Of a stretch of 64,000 nt of DNA, positions 49,903 to 60,643 are shown in pieces; the first letter of the stretch is position 1, and each line of letters opens with the position of its first letter. Source of the DNA: Pseudoscleropodium purum (lineage: Eukaryota > Streptophyta > Bryopsida > Hypnales > Brachytheciaceae); assembly GCA_963969395.1 (NCBI GenBank), contig OZ017803.1:15128001-15192000 (forward strand), read 5' to 3'. The notes beneath the pieces were generated by a model, which saw nothing but the letters and a program-made list of their open reading frames with translations, ran no database searches and was not told the DNA's origin. A program made the translations under genes and the position numbers.

Positions 49903-50180
49903 CCCCTACTGTCTCAAGGCCATTATTTTGTCAAAAAACACTCACAATTGTCATTTTCAATGCAAACTATAAAAATTTAATATTTTTTTTTACAAATCCA
50001 ACCATAAGATTTTGTGTTAGACTAGTATGAATATTTTTGGAAAAAAATATTATTTTTTAATTGTATTGATCACAAGATATAAGCATTTAAAATGAAGAAA
50101 AGGCTACTTTTTTTTGTTCCTAACTCGATTAAATTATAAGACTTCGGATCCTCTTAACTTAAATTTTTTTATATTTTAGA
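49903..50180. repeat. One-ended TTAA-CCC repeat
   Basis: TTAA at 49899-49902 is followed by CCCCTACTGTC. The interior is homologous to 30676-31030. The right terminus was not found. Confidence 0.45.
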
Positions 50181-50204
50181 CTGTGAATTCAATTTTTTTT
50201 ATGT

Positions 50205-50400
50205 TGAATCTCGGGGGGTGTAGTCCTTGAAAAATATAAGGATATAGGTGCGAACACAGGATAATTAACAAGGGGGTATTACTTTCTATCCATTGTTTAT
50301 TTTACACCCTATCATTATGTAATTTTCTAATATAATTCATTAAAAGGGGGCCTATTGTTATTTATAATTTCCATTTGCAATGAATTTTCTCTATGCTATA
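50205..50400. repeat. Dispersed repeat shared with 13650-13850
   Basis: Shared blocks in order are GGGGGGTGTAGTC, ATAAGGATA, GTGC/GCGAACAC-like, GGGGTATT/GGGAAGTATT, ATTATGTAATTTTCTAAT-like and CATTAAAAGG-GGC. No coding is seen. Confidence 0.6.
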
Positions 50401-50812
50401 ATACTTCTATTATTTTGGTTTACTTGTTTTTAGAAAATTTTGTTATACACATATTAGGTGTAGGGTAGAAACATGCAGTGTAAGGCACAGAAGTGAAAAA
50501 AAACCAATGCACAAACTGTGTAAACATTCCCTGGAAAATACAAGGCATTCATGATGGAGAATGAAACACATTTAATGTGTTCACAAACAACAAAACCTTC
50601 TTCAACAAAAATCAATGCAAGTCTGGACAAAACGTGGGGTTCCTAACACAGAGCATGAAGAGGGTCTACAGTTGAATTCAGCTGTCAACAACATCAGATT
50701 CGTGGGAAGCATCATCAAAATATTAGGAAACAACATGAATATCAGAGCAATCCCCCTTGCAATGAAAGCAATGCTATTGAGCTACAAAAACAACTGCAGC
50801 ATGAGAATGATC

Positions 50813-51604
50813 CTAGGTCACTTCCGGGGAACTATAGGAACATCGGTAAAAGGGGGGGGTCACTGCAGCAACATCATCGACAATAACAGAGGAGTCCACA
50901 AGAACAACAACCGGCGGGACTACAATCGGCAGAACCACAACAGTAGCAACCGGCGGGACGATCACAACACCAACCGGCGAAACCAAAACACCAGCAATCG
51001 GCAAGACCACAATAGCATCATCAACACCAAGTTGAGGAGAAGCTGTTGCAGGAGCCGAGATAGCAGCGGAGGTAGTTTGGGGTTTAGATTTGCAGAGGTA
51101 GTTTGAGATTCGATTTGCTGGAGATATCCACAACCGGGCCGACGGCATTAAAACTTCTCCCCAACTAGGTTTAAGCTCCTTCGCGCCCCACCCCCCTTGA
51201 AGCATCCATATCAGGGTGTGTAGCTCAATGATGGTCAACTCCGCCATTGGTGTAGTGCGCAATCGCTCACTGATGTCATGCTCCAACATCCACGAATGAC
51301 AGAGGTAAGAAGATGCGTGTTCGTACTTCCGCATTACGTACCCAAACTCCTTCTTCCGTGCTCTGGATCCGGTGGGACTGAAGCTACGAGGTCGAAGCTG
51401 CAACAACTTCCACAATGCCCATCGCAATGCAGCATACTCCGCCTTCGCACAAACTATTGATCGCCATTCCCTGCACGTAGCTGCCAGACGTGGGAGAAGG
51501 GCCATCGTCGCCTCTTCATCGAGATTCCAATGGTCCCAGTCACTGTCGGGGAGGATACAAACGCGAGGAAGGAGAGAATCTCGCATGACCCCAGGTAGGT
51601 CCAT
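50813..51604 (-). CDS. Uncertain F-box-like protein with V/P-rich tail
   Basis: A 263-residue open frame starting at the ATG of MDLPGVMRDSLL; the frame continues 111 bp upstream without another convincing start. Residues about 15-65 (EEATMALLPRLAATCREWRS and following) have the spacing of F-box helices: a Leu-Pro, then a TCR-W core. A second helical stretch, MAELTIIELHTLIWMLQGGW, follows. The last 80 residues are a Val/Pro-rich tail encoded by a 24-bp repeat, which looks like expanded low-complexity DNA rather than conserved protein. Upstream non-coding sequence and the decayed long gene lie immediately to the right. It may be a degenerate or lineage-specific gene. The family assignment is tentative. 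Confidence 0.35.
   Translation of the reverse strand: MDLPGVMRDSLLPRVCILPDSDWDHWNLDEEATMALLPRLAATCREWRSIVCAKAEYAALRWALWKLLQLRPRSFSPTGSRARKKEFGYVMRKYEHASSYLCHSWMLEHDISERLRTTPMAELTIIELHTLIWMLQGGWGAKELKPSWGEVLMPSARLWISPANRISNYLCKSKPQTTSAAISAPATASPQLGVDDAIVVLPIAGVLVSPVGVVIVPPVATVVVLPIVVPPVVVLVDSSVIVDDVAAVTPPFYRCSYSSPEVT
50909..51019. repeat. 24-bp tandem repeat
   Basis: AACCGGCG/AATCGGCA-like unit starts lie at 50909, 50924, 50948, 50972 and 50996, giving spacings of 15, 24, 24 and 24. All are multiples of three, so long open frames persist on both strands across it. Confidence 0.8.
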
Positions 51605-52126
51605 GATCTTCGCCGCACACACAAACACCTGCAAAAAAGTACAAGCAAAAACCAAATTGGCACGCAGATCCGGTTTACTGCAAAGAGCAAAACTACGCAA
51701 ATCCCAGAAGTGCAAGAAAAAAAAGCAAAGTTTTCTCCACTACGAGGCAACTGCACTGTGCACACACTGCGAAAGGCTGCAGATGAAGGTATACATGCAC
51801 TGTGACTGCACTTCGGGAAGGAAAACGGGGCGACAGAGACCGCTCGAGACAGGAATCACATCCCACTCTGAGGCATAGTAGCCCCCAAGCGCCGACATAA
51901 GCGCCGACGCTGAGGTGAAAATTGTGCCAAAACTGACCATCCGAAGGAGGCGCATGGCCCATCAACGGCACATCCCATCAGCTCCAAAAGGGGCCAAAAA
52001 TGGTTTAGGGTCAGCTAAAGTACCATCAGCAGCCACGTCAGCAATTGCTTTTTTTTTTCCAACAACCTACTTTTCCATACGAAAGATTACTTTTTCAGGA
52101 CAACCTTTTAGGATTTCAAAGAAGAT

Positions 52127-55100
52127 TTAGGTGTTTTTTGACACAAATTCATCAAAGACATTTCTATCGTTCTCCTCTAGTGTATACGTGTTATTCCTAG
52201 AATTAAAAGAGAAGGCCACTATAGATATTACACTATCCACATCAATCCACTGTGTGTCAGTACCGTCGTATTTAAATTTGTTCCTACGTGGAGCTTTTTT
52301 AAACCAATTCAACATTATTTCGTAAGAGGGTCCATAATTTACCTTCTTACCTGAAGATGTGCGAGACATCAAGTCAATCGGATTTCTACACGGTCCCCAC
52401 TTGTTTCCAAACGATCGCCTCATTTTCTGAACTCGGCCAAGCCACTAGGATCCAACGTCGATTCCACTTGCAACTGCAGTTGGGTTTCTACGCTGTGCAG
52501 AACCTCTGTTTCTTTTTTGGGCCGCCTTCACTGTAGACGATTGGTGAAGAGTTGCGGACTCCACAAAAAGCACACCGCAGTCACTTCCAAGCCCCAGAAA
52601 ACAAATTGTAGTGGAATTCGCTGCCGATAGGTATTCTTCGGCATTGTTGAAAAACAATGAGTTTTTTATCCTTGTTAAGCGATCTTTCAACAAAAATGGA
52701 TTTCCATTCAACTCGGACACCAAAGTAGATTTGTATACAACCTTTCCCATGTACGATACTACTGGTGAAATCTTGACCGCTATGTCGGTATTATCTGGCA
52801 TGAGAAGGGGCTGCCGTTCAGCACTATCTAACATTTCGGAGATGGCGTCCCTGCATTCGTCCTCAGCAACAAAAAGGGGATCTAAACTTTTGTCAAAGAG
52901 TTCACTCTCCAGGTGTAAGCCAGATTCAGCCACCTGACCTTCACCTTCATTACTTAATATATGCACGTGAGCATTTAAAGACTCCCTCAGGACCTCCGCA
53001 TCACCATCTTCTCTAGAGATAGGTCTTGCAGGTGGCACGTACGCCCAATGCTTTGGATCTGCGGCTTCTACCAACCAGGGCTGCAGAAACCACGTTTTGC
53101 TCTTCAATTATGTCGATGGTGCCATATTCAACCCCTTCAGCAGTGATTGGACAGCACTCAATCCCTCTTGCAGTGCCAAGACAATATTTGAATCTTCCAT
53201 AACCGCGTTGTAATCAGACAAGTTTGCAGCGCTTTCACCTGCTTCTAAGGGGTGCAACTCTGCCCATATATTTCGCTGTTTATTATGCGCCCTGTCAAAC
53301 CGCAAATCGTTCTCCCCGTACTCAATCGCAGCCAAATGGTTCACAGTATTTGCGCAGCCCACCAACTCTTGGAAATCATAAGCTCTTTCCATACCCTGCA
53401 TTCCCCCAACCTTGCTAAAAAAGATCTCACATGAATCAGAACCTGTGAGATGAAGCGGAATAGGCAAGTGAGGAAATGCATCTCTAAAATATTTGATTAT
53501 TAACACCACAAAATGGCATGACAGTTGGACGTCCAAGTAGCATTGGTTACTAACAAAACATTCCTGGACTGTCAATGTCTTCGTATTCCTTCCCACACTA
53601 TGATCTCCATGTTTGAACCACAACTTCCAAATACGAAAGAAAAATGACACCTTGCTAGCAAGTACAATTCTATCTCATAGACTCAAAGATACAGAGAGAA
53701 AGATATCAATGTAATTAGCACAAATTGCTAAATACATTTCTGTTCCAAGTGTTCGCTCCTGATGTGCATCTCTAGTAGTTCGCAAGTCATGTAGGCAATT
53801 TCTGGCTTTTCTTGCACAAATTCTTTGTGCACTAGCCCAATTTTGCCTATCCGTGCGCTGTACATCTTCTTTCCTCAGACCATGCTGATCTATGGTGTAT
53901 TTCTGGTACACTTGACCTAAATGATCTAAAATGCAAACATCCCCCCCAACTGAAGGTTTTTAATGGTACTGTCAAGGGGGTTTATTAATTTCTTACCGTT
54001 ATGGATGAAATCCTGATCATGCAAACCCCCTACCTTATTTTCCCCCAACCATTCGCAAGACAAAGACCAACCTGCCCATGGAATATCATACCTCACACCT
54101 ACCTTGCTCGTATAATCCTTCACCATGAGCTGTCTCCTCCTCGAGTCCCCATTAGATGCGTGGCCTATAATTGGACCAACATGTTGACCGCAGCTTTGTT
54201 GCCACAAGTGATCCATCGTGCCCCATTGTTTCCTGACCCAATCGGAATCAAAACAGTTGCATGTACAGGAGACGCACAGAACCAATCTTGGAAGCTTGTC
54301 GTGCAAGGGATTAACCATGATGACCCGTGCAAAACTCCCTTTCCTGTTCATCCTAAACGACTCAACTATTGAGTCGTACCCAGCCTCACCTGAACCAACA
54401 ACAGGCTTAAAGGACAATACACATGAATGACCTTCATTAGGTCCACAGAAACCAACAAGGGTATCGGTACTCCCCTCCCATGAAATTCTCGACTTCACCT
54501 TTGTTTCGTCTTCGGCCAAGATTACAGGAACAGGCCCTTCCACTCCATGCGCCGCTTTAGCTTCCCTGTAGATGTTAGCAACACACGCAAACAAGGGAAG
54601 ATGCTCTCCAGCAGAGAACTTCAGACCTCTTTTATTTTCCCGCTTAATACTGTCATACGATGGACCTCCAAAGTTTAGAGCAAAGAGGTCGCACATATGC
54701 CTGCCGCCATAGATCTTCATTGCTTGCGCAAATGATTTCGAGTTTTTGGAAAATCTCTGACCCTGTCTCACCCGATTCAAATTTGTAGCGACATCCCGGA
54801 GGAAGTCCCACAGTGCTAGCTTTCCCCCGAAAGCGTTTGTTCTGTGAGCAACGAGAATATTGTTACAAAAGGAGAGTACATCCTTTCTATTGAAACTCTC
54901 AACGGCACTCAATTTTAGACCTTGTTGCCTCATTTTGAGTTGGGCAACTCTTGACTTCATCAACTAGTGCATGGCCCTTTCGTCCCTGTATTTTTTAGCC
55001 AACTTTCGACTATGTGCGGCTAACTCATGGGACGATAGGTAATCTACCCTCCTACCAGATTGTGTGTCCCTTGAACCCTGCTTCACAAGGGTATGACTTT

Positions 55101-56622
55101 CACGAACAACCCTCAATCTGAAGTCCGTGGCATATACTAGCTGAGAACAATTTCCGCACGTGAAATTCCAAAAGGGTTCTCCAGTCACGGACAACCGTTC
55201 ACAATGAACATGACGAAAGCACCCAGTCACAACGACAGTATTATTGTTGAACTGAAATTCAACAGACGTCGTAGGCTCTGATACCCACAAAGCACCAGGC
55301 TTAACATCAAACAAAAGAGAATCGCATCTATAGTGCTTACCCCCATAAACAGTAGTCTTCTTCCAGAAACCCCAACACAACAATGACAGGACGGAGTCTG
55401 GTTTCTTACCTGCATCAATTTCTGAGGCGGTAACTTGATCTCCACTACATTGCGTTGTAAACCAACCATGCAAATCTGGCTGCTTACCAATGGTTGACCT
55501 GGACCTTGTCGATGGTCTTCCACGCTTTCCAGTGGCAAGTGAACCCTTTTTGGTCGTCGACTTTCTAGTGGCAGCCATATCCTCACAACATTTGGTATAG
55601 GTAAGCCCTTGGAGGTGATTCTCCAAATTCGACCTCAAGTTATTTTTAGGTGGGCACAACAACAAGATTTCACCATCTATCTTGCAACAAACCTTATACC
55701 AAAAAGATTTCAGCTAGGAGACTCCAACATCTCCGACGACCACAAATGGAGGCTCATCTATTGATACCGATTCATTTACACTCTGCAAAATACTAAGACC
55801 CTCCTGTACAAGACGCTTATGGTCTGCTGGAGTGTAAATGACCGGTTTTCCCTTGTTACCCTGTTTCTTAGGATGATCATTATACGAAATGTCTTTCCTC
55901 TTGCACCACTATCTAATGTGCAGCGTAGAATGCAAATGAGACTTTTTTCAATTAGCGAACAAATTTTGAATTACTGACCTCGAGTGGTCACCACTTGTGC
56001 CACCAAAGTCCTTGCTGCACTCCCCGCAATGAATCTTCACAACCGCCACACCATCCTTGTCGTAACTTTTCAGATTCCAAAAATGATCTAAAAAATCCAT
56101 GGCGGCTAGCTCCCTCGTCAACTTCAGAGCAGCTGCCTTGTACCTCTCCATTACTTCATCGGAGATCAAGGTGGATAGCAAAAAAACTTCAACCTCATCT
56201 GGCGTACACCCTGAAGTAACTGCCGGATTTGGCAATGGTACTTCATCAACTTCCAAAGGCTCCTCCACGGGCAAGTCTGGAAACTGCACCCCTGTTCCGA
56301 GCGCCACGAAGTCATTGCTGCCGGTATCTCCAACATTGTCAAGGCGCCTTCGCTTGGAGACTCCTCCACCGTCCTCCCCTTCCTCTGGAATGACATAGAC
56401 TCACTCACAAACTAGCTTCATCACCTCAAATTTCTGGGGGATACGAACCTCGTCATCGAAATCCCAGAATTGAAACGGCCACTCTACACACACACCCTTC
56501 TCTAAACGCGAACGCAAGTCTTTGTAAGTATCACTACTTTGACAAACAAGCGGGCTAATGAGCACCGGCTGGGCGCATTCGTCCGCCATAGCGTATAATT
56601 TTATTTTGTAATTAGAAGTCAT
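52127..56622 (-). pseudogene. Decayed long gene, possibly transposon-derived, unrecognised family
   Basis: One reading frame can be followed for about 1,500 codons from an ATG at 56622 (MTSNYKIKLYAMADE). It is broken by in-frame stops at 56401, 55948, 55909, 55714, 54964, 53675, 53108 and 52445 (lowest coordinate of each) and one frameshift in a seven-C run at 53941-53947. Between breaks the translation looks protein-like: an acidic N-terminal part, an HCGECSKDF motif with later HLHSTLH that could be a BED-type zinc finger (55.92-56.04 kb), a basic linker, FTCGNCSQLVYATD, then a core with VILAEDETKVKSRISWEG, GFCGPNEGHSC, GSGEAGYDSIVESF, IGHASNGDSRRRQLM and GLHDQDFIHNGKKLINPL. Downstream are DQHGLRKEDV, NWASAQRIC, ERTLGTEMYLAICANYIDIF, and a C-terminal region with GNKWGPCRNPIDLM and YDGTDTQWIDVDSVIS. 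A zinc finger plus scattered acidic residues would suit a DDE-type transposase, but I do not recognise the family. It is too broken to be expressed as one protein. Confidence 0.75.
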
Positions 56623-59560
56623 CGTCGTTGCAGTTGCACTTGCCACCCTCAAAGGGAACTCAATTGTGAGCGCAACAATTAGCAAAGAGCTGAAATCCCC
56701 AACGACACAACTCTGAAATCGACAATGCGAAGCGCAACACCGTAAACCCTAAAACCGTTGCAGAGGTGCGAGATGGCTGTAGGAGCCCTAATTGCTCCAC
56801 ACCGTTGATCAAATCCGTCGGCTTAAAGGCTGCCATGTATGAAGTCTTCAAAGACACGCACCAGCCATTTCGGGAAATGTCAGACTCCCATGTGAACATT
56901 CCGCCTTTGTCCCTGTACTTTAATAAAAATGGGGGTATCCTAAGACTAAGTTATAATCTACTTCATCTAATTAAATCATACCCTATAGTATTTAAAATAC
57001 ACCAAATGAAATTTACATATCCTATAGTATAAAAAATAAATTTATAATTTTTAGCACCAATGTTTTTTGAGTACCGTATAGTTGTTCTCACCTATATTTC
57101 TACTTCTAATGCTTACTACACCTCCCGGGTGTTGAATAATTGAGTTGAGAGTTTAAGAATAAAATTCTAGAAAAAATCTTAAGATTTTTATTCTTTAAAT
57201 AATTCTTGAGTCAAAGTAGATACATGATAGAAGGAAAAACTAAATTGTTGGTGGCTCTAATGCGGAATCAACATACAATAATCCAAATAATGAGATTGTT
57301 TTAGAAAGCAAAGTAAACCTTGTGCAACTTCTCTTTTTAAATTGTTAAAATTGAGTTCATAAATAGATTTACACATTATTTTCTCAAAAATTTGCTAAGA
57401 TTGTCTACAAAAGAAGAAGCTTCATAACTTTCACATTACTTATTCAAACAGAATGAATCAAATCTTTCCAAATAAACAAAAATTTAATCTACTTGATAAA
57501 AAATAGAAATAATCATTTCAATTTTTTTTTATTACCCACCTTTGCTTATTTTGGATTTATTGCAGAATAACTTTTGCTACCAAATACTAATCAAATTAAA
57601 AATTATATTCCCCAAAACTAATCAATTTTCCTATCTTCAACAAAGTTTCACAAAAATATTGCCAAAATTGAAATTATAGGTACCTTCCTAAACTTTCAAA
57701 GAGTCCTCCCAAAGACTTAGGACTTTAGGGATTAAAACTAATCCAAATGACCTAAAAATACGTGCTAAGTTGTGTTAGCTAGAGTTCTTTTCACCCATCA
57801 CAAAAAACAAACAAACTTTATACTAGTTTAAGAATAAAATTCATACTCAATTGTTTTTTTGAATGCTTTTAAGACTAGGTCATAGTATATATCATATATG
57901 CTTTGTTTGAAATTGATTTTGCCCAATCTTTTGCTATTATGCAAACTTCAAAACAATTTTTAAAAGATCATATTTTATATCAAGTCTCTATGAAATCTTG
58001 TCCCACATCCCTTACTAATATAGGCCCTAATGTACTCTTACTTTAGGCCTCTACGTTGGCTCTTCAAAGTACAATCCCCTCATCCCAATTTCAAATTCAA
58101 GGGCCCCATTCACCCTTTCTATTTATATCCAATATATAATTAGTGATCCAATCACAAATCATCTTATTTGGAATATAATTGATTCCTCACAAGTTGCAAT
58201 CAAGTGCAATAATCCATCTAAATTTAGTTTTAGAAGGTGATTTGAGAGGCTTTGTTCACTCATCTAATGTGACATGTGAACTTAAAAGGTGCCTCTAAAA
58301 GAGGTTGTTGTCATCCAAATTGACAAATATTAGGCTCTTTTGAGTGTTGGATTGAAGATACTCTAACCTTGGAAGAACTAGGCCGTATCCATGAGGTTGT
58401 TAGCCCAAAACTATTGATTTCCAATTCAAGAATAGGATTTATTTAGTCCTCCATGTCCTTAAGGATTAGAAGAACAATGATGTCATTTTGTTTCTTCAAA
58501 AATCTTGAAAATCAAGTTCTCTCCAACTACAAACTTACAACATTGTATTGTATCTTACTAAGTGATTGGCTCTTAGAGTATATCTATACTTTAAATGAAG
58601 CTAATTTTTTAATTTTTAATTTGTTATGGTGAGATTTCTAAAATTGTGCATCTTCTAGCTATGTTCTTTGTAGCATTGAAAAGTGCTTTGTGAAGAGGGT
58701 ATATGGCGTTTGAACCTATGGTGTGAAAGTTATAAAATTTCAAATTTTTTATGAATTATAAAATTCCTTTAACTTTTATTTTACTTTGATTATGGCAACA
58801 ATGCAAGGCACATGGTCAAAGTGAATTGACTCTTTGTTCATCTCCCTGAAGTCATTCTAGAGGTGCATGTAGAAAAATTGACCCCTATTTTGAGCCTAAA
58901 TAATTTATCCTCTCTACCCAAGCTAATTTGGGACCTCTTGATTACAAATATGAATTCAAAATGTGCAAATTTTATCATCCGTGGCAAATAATTTTTTTTT
59001 TCCGTTTTCCCTAGGGCACGAGCGAGGGGGTCAGTTCAGGCACACTACTGTAGTCTTACTTTGACTTCATTTGAATGTTATCTGCTCCATTTATCTGCCC
59101 CCTACCCCACCCCCTCCAAAAGAAAAGAAAAAGACGGCAGGTATAGTGACTTGCAGGGTACCCGGAATCCTAACGTTGAAACGATGGACGGAACGGGTCG
59201 ACCCGCCAAAACACCGGGGCGGGCGGCATGGATGGAAACGCCCGCGATCCCAGGACGGACCCGCGACCAGGAAAAGCGGGCCAAAGCCTTACGGTAGGAT
59301 CGTGCCAGGAGAGTCTCGGGCTGCGTCACCAGCAGTAGTTGCAGTAGCAGTTCCAGCAGTTCCAGCTTTTTCCATTAGATTTTTCTTGCCTCGGGACTCG
59401 GCATTGCCGTTGCTCGATCCGTCCCCCGCGTGCTGCGACTCAACGAGCCCTCACTCGCCGTTTTCCTGACTGTTTTGATCGAACGCGGGCGCCATTTTGT
59501 TTGTTGGAACCCTTGGCAGTCGGTGGTACTGTTGTGGCTGGAGGAGCCGCGTTGGATGCA
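56623..59560. other. Intergenic region, AT-rich then GC-rich
   Basis: 56623-56930 is probably the former 5' flank of the decayed gene. 57130-57731 is homologous in inverted orientation to 837-1830 and ends in GGGA then TTAA (57732-57735). 57740-58990 is AT-rich without recognisable features. 59030-59560 turns abruptly GC-rich with several CpG and acts as the probable promoter and leader of the CLB1-type gene. The open frames at 59061-59575 have no motif and follow the composition. Confidence 0.6.
57130..57731. mobile_element. TTAA-CCC element fragment, inverted copy of 837-1830
   Basis: The right end carries TTTAGGGA then TTAA at 57732-57735. The interior matches 837-1830 in reverse complement, for example the TAGGTACC block and the GAGTTGAGAGTTTA block. 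The opposite terminus was not found, so it is treated as a fragment. Confidence 0.5.
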
Positions 59561-59589
59561 TTCATGTCCTGCCAAAATATCGCCTTGAG
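59030..59589 (+). promoter_or_regulatory. GC-rich promoter and leader exon of CLB1-type gene
   Basis: The sequence is clearly GC-richer than its surroundings. A good splice donor (TTGAG then GTAAGG) at 59589-59590 ends a leader exon; the matching acceptor is at 60348. The leader holds short ATGs: one at 59554-59558 opens a frame that meets a stop within about a dozen codons, and one at 59564 is in frame with the exon-2 open frame after splicing. Confidence 0.5.
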
Positions 59590-60643
59590 GTAAGGTAAAA
59601 ATCGCCGTGCCGCAGAAATTTAGGCGAGGATCTGAGCGTGGAGACTCTGTCTGAAGTGATCAGTTTTTTTTTTTTGAGTTAAGGTTAGAAGATCTTGTAG
59701 ATCTCACGAGTGTCGAGTTTAGTGTTTGTAATGGATTAGAATAATATTAATGCCGGGTACCGTAAAGGAGTCCTTCATTTTTGTGTGATGTTGGCTAGGT
59801 TGTGAGCTGCTTGAAGTAGACTGGGAGGTATTGGCGCTGTGTGCTCAATTTTCATTTCTTGAGAGGATTTGGAGAGGTGTGCGTGGAGAGTTTCTTGTTT
59901 GTGCATTTGCTCTTTAAAAATAGGATATAGTTGTATACTTGGATTTCTGCAGTCATGGAGTGTTTGCAGTTCACGTTTTTATGTCTTTTTAAGATCTATT
60001 GAGTATCAGGGCAAGTCGACGGAAGTTGCCATGTTTTAGAGTAATGAAAATGCGGGGTAGCGCAATGGTGTGCATCGTGTTTTCGGTGTGAGCTAGGTTT
60101 CGATCTTTTTGAAGTAGAGCGGGAGGTTGTGATTTTGCTTGTGCAAGTGTATTTGTGCAACTTGAAGGTATAATTTGCAGATTCTGGGAGGTTGTGGGGA
60201 TGCTAGCGGAAAGAGTAGTTTGTTTGAGCAGTTTTCCTGTAAAATAAGGAAGTAGTAGGGTACACTAGAATTTCTGCAGATATGGATAGTTGAACTTGTC
60301 ATCCTTTATTCTTAGTTTATATTTCTTCTTTTGCGTAACAGGCAACAGGCGGTTCTGGAGAGATCCCGTTAAGGATTCAAGATTTGAGCTATGTCGTGGC
60401 GGGCATTCCCTGCTGCCTTGGTGGCCATGTAGTCAGCATGAACAAAGCAGTTTTCAGCAAGATACAGTGAGCGACTCTTCGTATCGGAGGGCCGCTGGCG
60501 TGAAGGAATCCTTAGTTTTTAGTTATGCAACCAATAGTGAAGAAGGCAGGGGGGCACCTACCTTGGATGTGACGAAGTCAAGGGGCTGCATATCAGTGAT
60601 TAATACAACGGAGAAGGGCTTCTTTGGATCACAGATTGCCAAC

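Larger units (their letters stand above)
43416..50812. other. Intergenic region with simple repeats and MITE
   Basis: No supported gene. Notable parts are a GC-richer island at about 44880-45330 without an open frame, paired copies of a TTCTAGGTGTAAAGCAGCCC-like block near 46770 and 46990, repeats shared between 47640-47850 and 49400-49600, and a one-ended TTAA-CCC repeat at 49903. Open frames at 46991-47490 and 47754-48884 overlap low-complexity or repeat sequence and show no motifs. Confidence 0.55.

Noticed and set aside
50615..51106. Plus-strand Asn/Arg-rich 163-codon frame
   Set aside because: Most of it is the 24-bp repeat read in one frame; the opposite strand has the longer frame with a more protein-like N-terminal part.
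51372..51971. Plus- and minus-strand frames to the right of the F-box-like ORF
   Set aside because: They overlap each other and the better ORF, and contain no known domain.
52127..56622. Reading the stops in the long frame as a variant genetic code
   Set aside because: All three stop codons occur among the breaks, and neighbouring genes end normally with these stops.
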